This document shows, piece by piece, positions 25,528 to 34,875 of a DNA stretch of 62,057 nucleotides; within the stretch, counting starts at the first letter, position 1, and each line of letters opens with the position of its first letter. The translations under genes were made by a program, and so were the position numbers. This DNA is from Planctomycetota bacterium (GTDB taxonomy: Bacteria > Planctomycetota > UBA1135 > GCA-002686595): positions 1 to 62,057 of the forward strand of contig JAKLKU010000026.1 of assembly GCA_023150475.1 (NCBI GenBank), written 5' to 3'. The notes beneath the pieces are model-generated. The model was not told where the DNA came from. It made no database searches and saw only the letters and a program-made list of their open reading frames with translations.

Positions 25528-27016
25528 CCTTGCACTCCTCGACGTCGCCCGCGCCCATCACCAACGCCGCGCAGTCGTCGGGCAACGCTTCGACGAACCG
25601 TTTCACGCTTCCCGAGAGCCCGCCGCCCCACACGGCGTTGACTTTCGCGGCGACCAGCGCATGCGCGAGCTCGTTCGAGCCCGCCGTGTGCTCGCCGTCG
25701 ATGTGGTTGCGCGCGCCGTAGACGTCGGCGATCACGACGCGGTCCGCGAAGCGCAGCGCCTCGACGAACTCGTCGAAGAAACGCGCGGTGCGGCTGTGCT
25801 GGTGCGGCTGGAAGAGCACGTGCAGCGGCCGGCCGGGCAGCGCGCGGCGAGCGGCTTCGAGCGTCACGCGCACTTCGGTCGGGTGGTGCGCGTAGTCGTG
25901 CACGACCGTCGTCCCGCCGAGCGTGAACCAAGTCTCGAAGCGTCGCTTCGCGCCGGCGTAACCGGCGATGCCGTCCGCCGCGGCGCGTGCAGCGCGCGCA
26001 AGGTCGAGCGCCGCGCGTCCCGTTGGCGCCGCCGCGGCCGTGCCGATCGCGAGCGCGAGCGCGAGGCTCGCGTTCTCGACGTTGAACGCGCCCGGGATCG
26101 ACAACTCGACGCCTTCGACGGCGAAGCCCGGACCGGCGACGTCGAACGTGAACCGACCTTGGCGTTCGGCGCGCCACGTCGCGTGCACGTCGCGACCGAA
26201 ACGCCACACGCGGCAACGCGCGGCGGTTTCGACCGAACGAGGCACGTCCTTGCCGACGACGAGCAGACCTTCGGGCAGGAGCTTGTCCGCGAACTGCGCG
26301 AACGCTGCTTGGATCGCTTCGAGCGAACCGTAGTAGTCGAGGTGGTCCGCTTCGACGTTGGTGATCGCCGCGCCGAAGGGCGAGAGTTGGTGGAACGAGC
26401 GGTCGTACTCGCACGCTTCGACGGCGAACCACCCGTCGACGCCGGCGCTGGTCGCGTTCTGGTTCAGCCGCCGACAGATGCCGCCGACGAGGGCGCCGGG
26501 CCGCGCGAGCGCGGGCTCGGCGCGCGTCAACGCGGCGAGCGCGTGGAACAGGAGCCAAGTCGTCGTGGTCTTGCCGTGCGTGCCCGCGACGGCGAGCGTG
26601 CGCTTCTCGGGAGCGATGCGGCCGAGCAGCTCCGCGTACTTCAGCACTTGCACGCCGCGCGACGCGACGGCGACGAGCCGCGGATCGTCGACCGGGATCG
26701 CGGCGGAGCGCACGACGAGTTCCGCGTCGAGCGGCACGGCGCGCGCGTTCGTCGGATCGACTTCGACGTCGACGCCGAGCGTGCGGAGCAAGTCGACGTG
26801 ATCGGAGTGCGCGCGGTCGTGGCCGCTGACCGCGTGTCCGTGTTCGACGAGCAACCGCGCGGCCCCGGAGACGCCGGCACCGCCGGCACCGAGCAAATGC
26901 ACGCGGCGCGGCACGCGCGGGAAGAGTTGCAAGTTCCCGAGCGGCGGCAGCTCGAGGCCCGCCACTCGCGGGATTTCGACGTGGGTTTGGGGACGCGGCA
27001 CGGTGACGGGGTTCAT
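25469..27016 (-). CDS. murC: UDP-N-acetylmuramate--L-alanine ligase (MurC)
   Basis: Mur ligase of 515 residues adding L-Ala to UDP-MurNAc. It has a Rossmann domain (HLLGAGGAGVSG), the ATP loop AGTHGKTTTT at about residues 144-153, and the C-terminal HDYAHHPTEV and QPHQHSRT motifs typical of MurC. There is an extra 35-residue N-terminal lead before the Rossmann fold. It is longer than the usual 460-490. The gap to murG is 22 bp and the 3' end overlaps murB by 59 nt. Confidence 0.95.
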   Translation of the reverse strand: MNPVTVPRPQTHVEIPRVAGLELPPLGNLQLFPRVPRRVHLLGAGGAGVSGAARLLVEHGHAVSGHDRAHSDHVDLLRTLGVDVEVDPTNARAVPLDAELVVRSAAIPVDDPRLVAVASRGVQVLKYAELLGRIAPEKRTLAVAGTHGKTTTTWLLFHALAALTRAEPALARPGALVGGICRRLNQNATSAGVDGWFAVEACEYDRSFHQLSPFGAAITNVEADHLDYYGSLEAIQAAFAQFADKLLPEGLLVVGKDVPRSVETAARCRVWRFGRDVHATWRAERQGRFTFDVAGPGFAVEGVELSIPGAFNVENASLALALAIGTAAAAPTGRAALDLARAARAAADGIAGYAGAKRRFETWFTLGGTTVVHDYAHHPTEVRVTLEAARRALPGRPLHVLFQPHQHSRTARFFDEFVEALRFADRVVIADVYGARNHIDGEHTAGSNELAHALVAAKVNAVWGGGLSGSVKRFVEALPDDCAALVMGAGDVEECKDELQAELAVRRAGARGSRR

Positions 27017-27038
27017 TCGAGCTCCAAACGGGCGAACT

Positions 27039-28220
27039 TCAAGTCGCGCGCGCGGCGAGCGCCTCGATCTCGGACCACAGCCGAGCGACGCCGTCGCGCG
27101 GCAACGCGGCGCCGAGCGCGGCGGCCATGCGCGCGCGCTCGCCAGCGCCTGCGGGGCCGATCAAGCGAACGATCTCGCGCGCGACTTTGGAGTCCAGCGC
27201 GGACTCTTGGACGATGCGCACGCCGGCGCCGAGCTCGCGCGCGTTGAGCTCTTGGTGGTGATCCGGGCTGTGCGGGTACGGCACGACGAGCGCCGGGCGC
27301 GAGAGCGCGCCGACTTCGGCGAGCGTCGACGCGCCGCCGCGGCAGAGCACCAACGTCGCGGCCGACAGTGCGCAGTGCACGTCGTCGACGTACTCGACGG
27401 CGCGATAGCCCGCGGGCGCGCTTTGCGCCGCTTCCGCGAGCCGGCCCGGTCCGACTTGGTGCAGCACTTGGATCTCGTTCGCCGCGAAGAACGGCGCGTG
27501 CGCCGAGACGAACTTGTTCAGGCCCAGGGCGCCTTGGCTGCCGCCGAGCACGACGAGCAGCGGCTGCGCGGGCTCGAAGCCGAGCTCGTACGCGGCGACT
27601 CGCGCGTCGAACTCGCTCGGCGCGCCGCGTTGGAAGCGCGCCGCGAGCGGCGGGCCGATCCACCGGTGCTTCGCGTTCTCGCCCTTCTCGAGCGTCGCTT
27701 TCCACGCGTGGACGACCCGCGTCGAGAACGGCGCGAGCCAGCGCGTCGCACGCCCCGCGGCCGCGTTGATCTCGACGAGCACGATCGGGATACCGAGCGA
27801 ACGCGCCGCGAGCGCCGCGGGCAACGTGGTGAAGCCGCCGAGCCCGACCAACACGTCCGCGTCGTGACGGCGCAATGCAGCACGCGCTTTGCGCGCCGCG
27901 GGCAACGTCAACACGCCGAGGCGCGAGAGCGAAGGTGCCCCGCCACCGTCGGGCTCGAGCGGCAACGCCACGCGCTCGAGCGCGACGGGAGCGAGACGTT
28001 CGGCGAGGCCCGCCATCGCGCGCTCTTCGACGGGCCGGCCGGTCTGGAACCACACGACGTCGGCGACACGAGCGTTCGAGTGCGCGTGCTCGAGCAAGTA
28101 GCGTCCCGGCAGGATGTGTCCGCCGGTGCCGCCGCCCGCGAGCGCGATGCGCAGCGCGCGCGCCGTCGGCACGGGGCCGGCGGCGGGCGCACGCTCGAGA
28201 CTCGATGTCGCCGGACTCAA
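27039..28220 (-). CDS. murG: Lipid II-forming GlcNAc transferase (MurG)
   Basis: GT28-family enzyme of 393 residues that adds GlcNAc to lipid I at the inner face of the membrane. AGGGTGGHILP is the MurG glycine loop, GLGGFTTLPAALAA the membrane-associated second loop, and CRGGASTLAEVGAL the UDP-GlcNAc site. A TTG start overlapping the previous stop (TTGA) is inferred; a slightly shorter protein starting near the ALRIALAGGG segment is possible. Confidence 0.93.
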   Translation of the reverse strand: MSPATSSLERAPAAGPVPTARALRIALAGGGTGGHILPGRYLLEHAHSNARVADVVWFQTGRPVEERAMAGLAERLAPVALERVALPLEPDGGGAPSLSRLGVLTLPAARKARAALRRHDADVLVGLGGFTTLPAALAARSLGIPIVLVEINAAAGRATRWLAPFSTRVVHAWKATLEKGENAKHRWIGPPLAARFQRGAPSEFDARVAAYELGFEPAQPLLVVLGGSQGALGLNKFVSAHAPFFAANEIQVLHQVGPGRLAEAAQSAPAGYRAVEYVDDVHCALSAATLVLCRGGASTLAEVGALSRPALVVPYPHSPDHHQELNARELGAGVRIVQESALDSKVAREIVRLIGPAGAGERARMAAALGAALPRDGVARLWSEIEALAARAT

Positions 28221-28528
28221 CGCGAGTTGCCTCCGGCGGTCGCGCCACCGTTCTGATCGACGAGGACGCTCGAGTTCAGGAGGGCCGGAGCCGTCTTGTT
28301 CGACGGCGCCGGCGCCGGTCCGCCCCGACGCGCGGCACGCGCATCGCCAGGCGCCGCAGGTTCGACCGCTGCCGCGGGTTCCAGTGGCGCCGACAACGGC
28401 CGAACGCGAGCGCTCTCTTCGTAGGGACCCGCGAGTCCCTCGCTGAAGAGGCGCGTCGCTCGCGGCGCGTCGAGCACCGCGATCAGCACGCAGCCGAGCA
28501 CCAGGATCAAGTGGATCTTGCGGTTCAT
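28217..28528 (-). CDS. Small single-pass membrane protein in the dcw cluster, unknown function
   Basis: A 103-residue protein with an N-terminal membrane segment (IHLILVLGCVLIAVL) and a low-complexity Pro/Ala-rich remainder. It overlaps the LysM gene and murG by 4 nt each, so it is translationally coupled to both. I do not recognise a family. Its place suggests an accessory envelope or division role, but nothing in the sequence shows this. Confidence 0.65.
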   Translation of the reverse strand: MNRKIHLILVLGCVLIAVLDAPRATRLFSEGLAGPYEESARVRPLSAPLEPAAAVEPAAPGDARAARRGGPAPAPSNKTAPALLNSSVLVDQNGGATAGGNSR

Positions 28529-29484
28529 CGCACGCGGTTCTTGCGATCGGCCTTGGCGACGGTCGGCGAACCCGTGGCGACGCCCTTCGGCAGCCGCAGG
28601 CGCGAACCGACGATCAGACGGTTCGGATCGATCGACGGGTTGAGCGCGGCGATCTCGCTCCAACGGCCGCCCTTGCCGAGCACCTTCTGCGCGATACCCG
28701 AAAGCGTGTCGCCCTTTTGCACGACGTACTCGCCGCCCGGAGCGACCGCGCCCGTGCCGTTGACCTTCGGTTTCGACGCGGTCTTCGCGCCGGCGGGCAA
28801 CACGATCTTCTGGCCCTTCTTGAGCTTCTTCGGATCGAGGTTGCCGTTCAGCGCGGCGATCTCGGTCCACTTGTCGAAGCTGCCGAGCTCGCGCGCCGCG
28901 ATCTCACCGAGCGTGTCGCCGGACTGCACGACGTAGGTCGGGCCCGCGGCCGGCGTCGACTTCCTCGCGACCGGCTTCGCCGACGACTTCGGTTGCGCGC
29001 TCGGCGTGCTCGTGCCCGTCGGCTCGGTCACGACCGGCTGCTCGGCGCCGACGAACCCGGAGCCCGTGGGCAGCGCGTTCGTGGGCTGAGCCGGATCCTG
29101 CACTTGCTGCTGTTGCGCCGCGACGCGGCCGCGGTTGACCCACGGTTGGCCGGGCTTCCAGTCGGCGGGCAGCGTCGGGTCGTTCACGTTCGCCGGCGCG
29201 GCGTTGCCCTGCGCGTCGAGGCCCGCTTGCGGCGCGCCTTGGGTGCCGTACGGCGCGAGTCCGGTCGTCGGCGCGTTGCCGACCGTCGTGACGTCGAAAC
29301 CGGTCGCGTTCGGCCCGCCCGAGGCCGGGTTCTGCGCGAGCTCGGTCGACTCCGTGGACTCCGACGACTTCTTGAAGAACGAGAACGGGCTCTTGCCCTT
29401 CTTCTGGCTCCAGAGCGAGACCGCGAGGATCGTGACGAGCAGGAGGACGAGAGCGATGACGGCGTACTTTTCGATGCGTTGCAT
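28525..29484 (-). CDS. Membrane-anchored protein with two LysM domains
   Basis: A 319-residue protein with a short cytosolic start, one membrane helix (about residues 8-26), a 150-residue Pro/Gln/Thr-rich linker and two C-terminal LysM domains (YVVQSGDTLGEIA and YVVQKGDTLSGIA). LysM domains bind GlcNAc-containing glycan such as murein. No peptidase domain is seen, so it is probably a wall-binding or scaffold protein. Its location between ftsW and murG, with tight coupling downstream, points to a role in wall synthesis or division. Confidence 0.85.
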   Translation of the reverse strand: MQRIEKYAVIALVLLLVTILAVSLWSQKKGKSPFSFFKKSSESTESTELAQNPASGGPNATGFDVTTVGNAPTTGLAPYGTQGAPQAGLDAQGNAAPANVNDPTLPADWKPGQPWVNRGRVAAQQQQVQDPAQPTNALPTGSGFVGAEQPVVTEPTGTSTPSAQPKSSAKPVARKSTPAAGPTYVVQSGDTLGEIAARELGSFDKWTEIAALNGNLDPKKLKKGQKIVLPAGAKTASKPKVNGTGAVAPGGEYVVQKGDTLSGIAQKVLGKGGRWSEIAALNPSIDPNRLIVGSRLRLPKGVATGSPTVAKADRKNRVR

Positions 29485-29621
29485 GGTTGGCTCCGCTTAG
29501 TGGGGTGACGCGCGCCGCGCGGAAGGGCCGCGCGCGTGGGTGGAGGGACGATGGAAGTCGGCGAGCGCTCGAAGCGCGTCGAGCGCGGCCGTGAACGAGA
29601 CGTGGCGGCGGCGAGTGGCGC

Positions 29622-30809
29622 TCACGAGCGCACCTCTTCCGTGGCCGAGTTGCGAGCAGCGCCGATCGCCAGACCGACGCCGATGCACGAGACGATCAAC
29701 GAAGTGCCGCCGTGCGAGATGAACGGCAGCGTCATGCCCTTCGGCGGCACGACGTCGGCGACGACCTGGATGTGCAGGAGCGCCTGGAACACGGTCGAGA
29801 TCAGGAGACCGAAGGTCGCGATCGCTTCGTAGCGGTCGCGGATCGAGTAGACGAGACGGAGGCTCTGCCACATGAACGCGACGAAGAGCCCGATCACGAG
29901 CAACACGCCGAGCCAGCCGAACTCCTCGCCGACCTGCGCGAACGCGAAGTCCGACTCGAGGTACGGGACGCCGAGGTTGCGCGCGTCGCCTTGCGCGATG
30001 CCGGTGCCGAAGAAGCCACCGTTGGTCATCGCTTGCACGGCGCCGGTGACTTGGTCGCTCGTGCGGTGGCCGAGGAACATCTCGATGCGCCGATGGACGT
30101 GCGGCACGAAGAACCAGCCGAGCACCAGCGCGACGGCGCCGACCGAGCCGAGGAACGCACTGACGTGGTTCAGGCGTGCGCCGCCGACCCACATCGTCGC
30201 GAGCAAGCAGACGAAGAGCAGCAGAGAGCCGCCGAAGTCGGGCTCGACCGCGACCAGCACGAAGAACCACATGCCGACGCCGAGCATCGGCAGGACGCCG
30301 CGCTTGAAATCGCTGACCAGCGGCCCGAGCGTGACGCACTTGTGCGCTGCCCAGACCACGACGACGATGCGCGCGAGCTCGGACGGCTGGAAACGGAAGA
30401 AGCCGAGGTTCAACCAGCGCCGCGAGCCGTTGATCGCGCCGCCGATGCCGGGCAGCAGCGCCGCGACGAGCAGGATCGTCATCACGACGCACAACGCCGG
30501 GATGTAGCGGCGCACGCCCGCCGGCCCGATGCGCGAGAAGACGATCAACGCGACCAAGCCGCCCGCGCGGAACCACATCTGCGACGCGAGCTGACCGTGG
30601 AAGTCCTCCGGCGCCATGATCGTCGCGGCGTGGCTCGCTTGGACCGCGAGCCCGATGCCCATCAACGCGAGCACGATGCAGAAGAGCGCCGTCGCCGGCG
30701 CACGCGGGTCGTGCACGCGCGCGAGCCGCGCGAGTCCGTCGAGGTGATCGGACAGCGTCAACTGACGCGGCTTGACGCTGGCCGAAGAGGATTGGAGCGC
30801 GCCGGACAT
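29622..30809 (-). CDS. ftsW: FtsW/RodA-type SEDS glycosyltransferase
   Basis: Polytopic SEDS protein of 395 residues that polymerises lipid II. Family signatures are NGSRRWLNLGFFRFQPSELA, SDFAFAQVGEEFGWLG, PPKGMTLPFISHGGTSL. The usual SYGG is SHGG here. An approximately 40-residue cytosolic lead precedes the first helix. Position in the dcw cluster next to mraY supports FtsW over RodA, and the class B transpeptidase partner is encoded upstream in the same cluster. The start is one base from the mraY stop. murD, which often sits between mraY and ftsW, is absent. Confidence 0.9.
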   Translation of the reverse strand: MSGALQSSSASVKPRQLTLSDHLDGLARLARVHDPRAPATALFCIVLALMGIGLAVQASHAATIMAPEDFHGQLASQMWFRAGGLVALIVFSRIGPAGVRRYIPALCVVMTILLVAALLPGIGGAINGSRRWLNLGFFRFQPSELARIVVVVWAAHKCVTLGPLVSDFKRGVLPMLGVGMWFFVLVAVEPDFGGSLLLFVCLLATMWVGGARLNHVSAFLGSVGAVALVLGWFFVPHVHRRIEMFLGHRTSDQVTGAVQAMTNGGFFGTGIAQGDARNLGVPYLESDFAFAQVGEEFGWLGVLLVIGLFVAFMWQSLRLVYSIRDRYEAIATFGLLISTVFQALLHIQVVADVVPPKGMTLPFISHGGTSLIVSCIGVGLAIGAARNSATEEVRS

Positions 30810-30810
30810 G

Positions 30811-31968
30811 TCAACGCACCTTCAGGAGCGCGAGGCTCGCCATCGCGCAAACCGCGGCCATGATCCAAAGACGCGTCACGACCGTGACTTCGTGCCACGG
30901 CGCCGCGCGCCCCTTGTTCTTGAACAGCACCACGCCAGTCTGTTGCAGCCCGTGGTGGATCGGCGCCATCGAGAAGAAGCGCTGCCCACCGCTGCGGCGG
31001 AAGTAGAAGCGCTGGAACCAGCTCGTGCCGAGCTCGAAGACGAGCACCGCGGCGATCAGCGGCAGCACGAGCTCCTGCTTCGCGACGAGCGCCATCCAGC
31101 CGAGCAAGCCGCCGAGCGGCAGCGAGCCCGAGTCGCCCATGAAGACCTTCGCCGGGAACGCGTTGTACCAGAGGAAGCCCATGCACGCGCCGCACAGCGC
31201 GCCGCCGACGACCGCCATCTCGCTCGCCGCAGCGACGTGCGGCAGGTTGAGGTACGACGTCCAGTCCGGACGGCCGGTGACGTAGCAGAAGATCGAAAGC
31301 GCGAGTCCGGCGATCAACATCACGCCGGCGAGCAGCCCGTCCATGCCGTCGGTGATGTTCGCGGCATTCGACGATCCGACGACGACGAACCACTCGAAGA
31401 CCACGAACAGCGCGACGCCGACGAAGCCGTAGGTCGCGAGCGGAATGCTCGCGTCCTTGAAGAACGGCGGATAGAGCGTCAGCAGCGTGTGCCGGCCGCT
31501 CGACACGGCGTAGAACGCGAACGCCGCGAGCGCACCGAGCGCGACCACCGAGAGCCCGACCATCTTCGAGGTCGCCGAGAGGCCCTTGCACTTCGGGATC
31601 GTCAGCTTCTTGTAGTCGTCGACGAAGCCGACCGACGCGAAGCCCGCGGTCACGAGCACCGCGAGCACGACGTGGATGTTGGTCAGACTGCCCCAGAGCA
31701 GCACCGACGCGAGCAACGCGCCGATCAAGAAGCTGCCGCCCATCGTCGGCGTGTTCTTCTTGCCGATCTTCTCGCTGTACTCCGCGAGTTCCTTCGAGTC
31801 GGTCTTGGTGACGTCCTCGCCGACTTTGTGCTTCTTGAGCCACGCGATCACCGGCTTGCCCCACCACAGCGCGAACGCGAACGCGGTGAGCCCCGCGAGC
31901 GCGACGCGGAACGTGATGTAGCCGAAGAGATCGACGCCGAAGAGCCGGTTGAGGACTACCGGGAGCAT
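30811..31968 (-). CDS. mraY: Phospho-N-acetylmuramoyl-pentapeptide transferase (MraY)
   Basis: Polytopic enzyme of 385 residues that makes lipid I from undecaprenyl phosphate and UDP-MurNAc-pentapeptide. Key segments are KKNTPTMGGS, VGFVDDYKK (catalytic Asp pair), NAANITDGMDGL and FMGDSGSLPLG. The usual C-terminal HHH triad appears as IHHGL, so the third His is Gly. It lies between murF and ftsW with gaps of one base on each side. Confidence 0.94.
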   Translation of the reverse strand: MLPVVLNRLFGVDLFGYITFRVALAGLTAFAFALWWGKPVIAWLKKHKVGEDVTKTDSKELAEYSEKIGKKNTPTMGGSFLIGALLASVLLWGSLTNIHVVLAVLVTAGFASVGFVDDYKKLTIPKCKGLSATSKMVGLSVVALGALAAFAFYAVSSGRHTLLTLYPPFFKDASIPLATYGFVGVALFVVFEWFVVVGSSNAANITDGMDGLLAGVMLIAGLALSIFCYVTGRPDWTSYLNLPHVAAASEMAVVGGALCGACMGFLWYNAFPAKVFMGDSGSLPLGGLLGWMALVAKQELVLPLIAAVLVFELGTSWFQRFYFRRSGGQRFFSMAPIHHGLQQTGVVLFKNKGRAAPWHEVTVVTRLWIMAAVCAMASLALLKVR

Positions 31969-31969
31969 C

Positions 31970-33364
31970 TCACGCGGCCCTCGTCGGGTGGAGTTCTTCC
32001 AGGCGGCGCGTCAGACGCTCGAGGCTCATGCGCCGGCTGCCCTTGATCAACGCGACGTCGCCGCCCGAGAGCAGCGCCGGGAACTCGCGTTCCGCTTCTT
32101 CGACGTTCGCGAAGTGCACGACTCGCGCGCGGGGCATGCCGGCGACCAACGCACCGGAGGCGGCGCACTCGGCGAGCTCCCCCACGACGACGAACAAGTC
32201 GACGTTCGCCCGAGCGACTTCCTCGCCGAGCTTGTGGTGGAGCTCCGGGGCCATCGCCCCGAGCTCGAGCATGTCGCCGAGCACGAACACGCGCCGTGCG
32301 TGGCCGTGCAGGCCGGAAAGAACCCTCACCGCGGCGCGCGCGGAATCGGGGTTGGCGTTGTAGCTGTCGTCGATGACCGTCAGGTCGCCGATCACATGGC
32401 GCTCCATGCGTTGGCGACCGCCGGTCAAGCGGGCGATCGACGGCAGGACCGTCTCGAGCTCGAGTCCGATGCCCCGGCACGCGGCCAGGGCGGCGAGCAA
32501 GTTCGAGACGTTGTGCTTGCCGAGCAGCGGCATCGCGATCTCCCGGCCGTTCAGGCGGAAGGTCGTGTAACCGCTCTCGAAGTGCAGGTCGGTGGCGTTG
32601 AGTTCTCCCTCGCCGTCGACGCTGATCGTGATGACCCGCGCGACGGTCGCGTCGCGCTGGAGCTCGTGGTAGCGGCTGTCGAGGTTCAACACCGCGAACC
32701 CGTCGCGCGACAGCGCAGCGAAGAGGTCACTCTTCTCGCGGGCGACGCCTTCGACCGTGCCGAGGCCCTGCAGGTGCGCCGGGCCGATGTTGGTGATGAT
32801 CGCGCCGGTCGGACGGGCGATGCGCGCGAGCTGCGCGATCTCGCCCGGACCGTTGGTGCCCATCTCGACCACCAACGCGCCGGTCGTCTCGTCGGCGAGG
32901 AGCAGCGTGTGCGGGACTCCGACGTCGTTGTTGAACGAAGCGGGCGACGCGACGACCTGGAACACGTCGCGCAGGAGCTCGTTCAGGATGTTCTTCGTCG
33001 TCGTCTTGCCGCAGGAGCCCGTGATGCCGATCACGTGGGCCGAGAGCTTCGCACGGTGCGCCGCGGCGAGATCGCCGAGCGCGCGCCGCGGATCGCGGTG
33101 CCACGCGAGGCCGACGTCGCCGGGCAGGTCGGGCAACGCGTCGCCGGGCGCGCCGCGCAAGAGCAGCATGCTCGCGCCCTTCTGCGCCGCCTGGGCCGCG
33201 AAACGATTGCCGTCGAAGTTCTCGCCGGACAACGCGACGAAGAGCTCGCCCGCGCGCAGCGTGCGCGTGTCGGTGCTGACGCCGGTCACTTTGCGACGCA
33301 GGTCCCCGCGCGCGAGCACGGCACCGGTCGAATCGAGGATTTCTTGGACTCGGAACGAAGTCAC
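31970..33364 (-). CDS. murF: UDP-MurNAc-tripeptide--D-Ala-D-Ala ligase (MurF)
   Basis: Mur ligase of 464 residues that adds D-Ala-D-Ala. It has the N-terminal MurF domain (VSTDTRTLRAGELFVAL), the ATP loop ITGSCGKTTTK near residue 115, VEMGTNGPGEIA and DDSYNANPDSARAA, all typical of MurF. The GTG start overlaps the murE stop (GTGA). No ddl gene for making D-Ala-D-Ala is in this window. Confidence 0.94.
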   Translation of the reverse strand: MTSFRVQEILDSTGAVLARGDLRRKVTGVSTDTRTLRAGELFVALSGENFDGNRFAAQAAQKGASMLLLRGAPGDALPDLPGDVGLAWHRDPRRALGDLAAAHRAKLSAHVIGITGSCGKTTTKNILNELLRDVFQVVASPASFNNDVGVPHTLLLADETTGALVVEMGTNGPGEIAQLARIARPTGAIITNIGPAHLQGLGTVEGVAREKSDLFAALSRDGFAVLNLDSRYHELQRDATVARVITISVDGEGELNATDLHFESGYTTFRLNGREIAMPLLGKHNVSNLLAALAACRGIGLELETVLPSIARLTGGRQRMERHVIGDLTVIDDSYNANPDSARAAVRVLSGLHGHARRVFVLGDMLELGAMAPELHHKLGEEVARANVDLFVVVGELAECAASGALVAGMPRARVVHFANVEEAEREFPALLSGGDVALIKGSRRMSLERLTRRLEELHPTRAA

Positions 33365-34875
33365 GGCAACGCTGCGACCGCGACTTTGCGGTCGTCGAAT
33401 GGCATCACGTCGCGCCCGATCGTTTGCGTCGTCTCGTGCCCTTTGCCCGCGATCAGCACGACGTCCCCGGCCTCGGCCGAGAGCACGGCTTTCTCGATGG
33501 CAACGCGGCGATCAGCCTCGACCAAGATCCTCGCGCGCGCCGGCCGCATGCCGGAGAGGATCGAGTCGATGATGACCGCAGGGTCTTCGTTGCGAGGGTT
33601 GTCGCTCGTCACGACGGCGACGTCGGCGAGTTCGTTCACCACGCGCCCCATCGGAGCGCGTTTGCCCGAATCTCGATCGCCCCCACAACCGAAGACGCAG
33701 ATCAAGCGACCGCGTCTCTTGTCTGCTTTCGAAGGGTCGGAGTCAAGGCTCTCCCGCAACGTCGTGAGAACCTTTCGCAGAGCGTCTTCGGTGTGCGCGT
33801 AGTCGACGAAGACGCGGAAGCCACGTTTGCCGGTCGGCACCGACTCGAGCCGGCCCGGCGCAGGAGAGACGGTTGCGAGTCCCTCCACGCATTGGGAGGG
33901 ACTCGCACCCGACACGAGTACCGCGGCGAGAGCCGCAAGCGAGTTCTCGACGTTGAAGCGACCTGACAAAGGCAAACACACCCGTGTCCGCGAAATCCCC
34001 ATCCCGTGGACAGAAAACTGGGTGCCTTCGAGGTCGATGACGACGTCGGAAGCGCATAGGTCGGCGCGCGACCTGGTACTGAACGTGAAGACCGTCGCTC
34101 CGGCGGAACGCGCGGCCGCGGCCATGCGCTCGGATGCCGGATCGTCGGCGTTGACCACGGCGGTCGTCCGCTTGGCGCGCGAGGCGAGGGCGGAGAAGAG
34201 CTTCTCCTTCGCCGCGGCGTAGCGTTCGAAGTCGCCGTGGTAGTCGAGGTGATCGCGCGTCAGGTTCGTGAACACGGCGACATCGAGTTCGAGGCCGGCG
34301 TGGCGATCCTGGTCGAGCGCGTGGGAGCTGATCTCGAGCGCGACGGAGTCTCCGCCGGCACGGCGATGCGCCGCGAGCAGCCGCTGCAGGCTCGGCGCGT
34401 CGAGCGTGGTGTGCGTCGCAGGCTCGAAACGGCCGCCGGCGATCTTGTTGCCGGCGGTGCCGAGCACCGCGGGCGTGCGTCCGAACCCGGCGAGCAGTTG
34501 GCCGACGAGGTGCGCGACCGTCGTCTTGCCGTTGGTGCCCGTGACGCCGGCGACGAAGAGCGCGCCCGACGGCCGGCCGTGAACTTCTGCCGCCGCGGCA
34601 CCGACGATGCGGCGCGCGTCGGGGTGGATCCACTGCGCGACGTGCGGCGCGAGCCCTGAGGGTCCTTCGAGCCGAGTCGGGGTGAGCACCGCGGTCGCGC
34701 CGCGGGCGATCGCTTCCCGTGAGTAGGCCGATCCATCGGCCTTCGCGCCGGGCAGCGCCGCGAACAAGGCGCCCTGCATCACGCGCCGGCTGTCGAGCTC
34801 GACGTCGACGACTTCGACGCTCGGCCCTTCGACGACGCCGCCGCAGCGCGCCGCGAGTTCGTGGATGCGGACCAT
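33361..34875 (-). CDS. murE: UDP-MurNAc-L-Ala-D-Glu--meso-diaminopimelate ligase (MurE)
   Basis: Mur ligase of 504 residues. The N-terminal MurE domain has DSRRVMQGALFAALPGAKADG; the ATP loop is VTGTNGKTTVAH; EISSHALDQDRHAG and TSDNPRNEDP follow. DNPR is the motif of meso-diaminopimelate-adding MurE, so the peptidoglycan is predicted to be of the mDAP type. The ATG shares one base with the ftsI stop (TGATG). Length is normal. Confidence 0.93.
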   Translation of the reverse strand: MVRIHELAARCGGVVEGPSVEVVDVELDSRRVMQGALFAALPGAKADGSAYSREAIARGATAVLTPTRLEGPSGLAPHVAQWIHPDARRIVGAAAAEVHGRPSGALFVAGVTGTNGKTTVAHLVGQLLAGFGRTPAVLGTAGNKIAGGRFEPATHTTLDAPSLQRLLAAHRRAGGDSVALEISSHALDQDRHAGLELDVAVFTNLTRDHLDYHGDFERYAAAKEKLFSALASRAKRTTAVVNADDPASERMAAAARSAGATVFTFSTRSRADLCASDVVIDLEGTQFSVHGMGISRTRVCLPLSGRFNVENSLAALAAVLVSGASPSQCVEGLATVSPAPGRLESVPTGKRGFRVFVDYAHTEDALRKVLTTLRESLDSDPSKADKRRGRLICVFGCGGDRDSGKRAPMGRVVNELADVAVVTSDNPRNEDPAVIIDSILSGMRPARARILVEADRRVAIEKAVLSAEAGDVVLIAGKGHETTQTIGRDVMPFDDRKVAVAALP

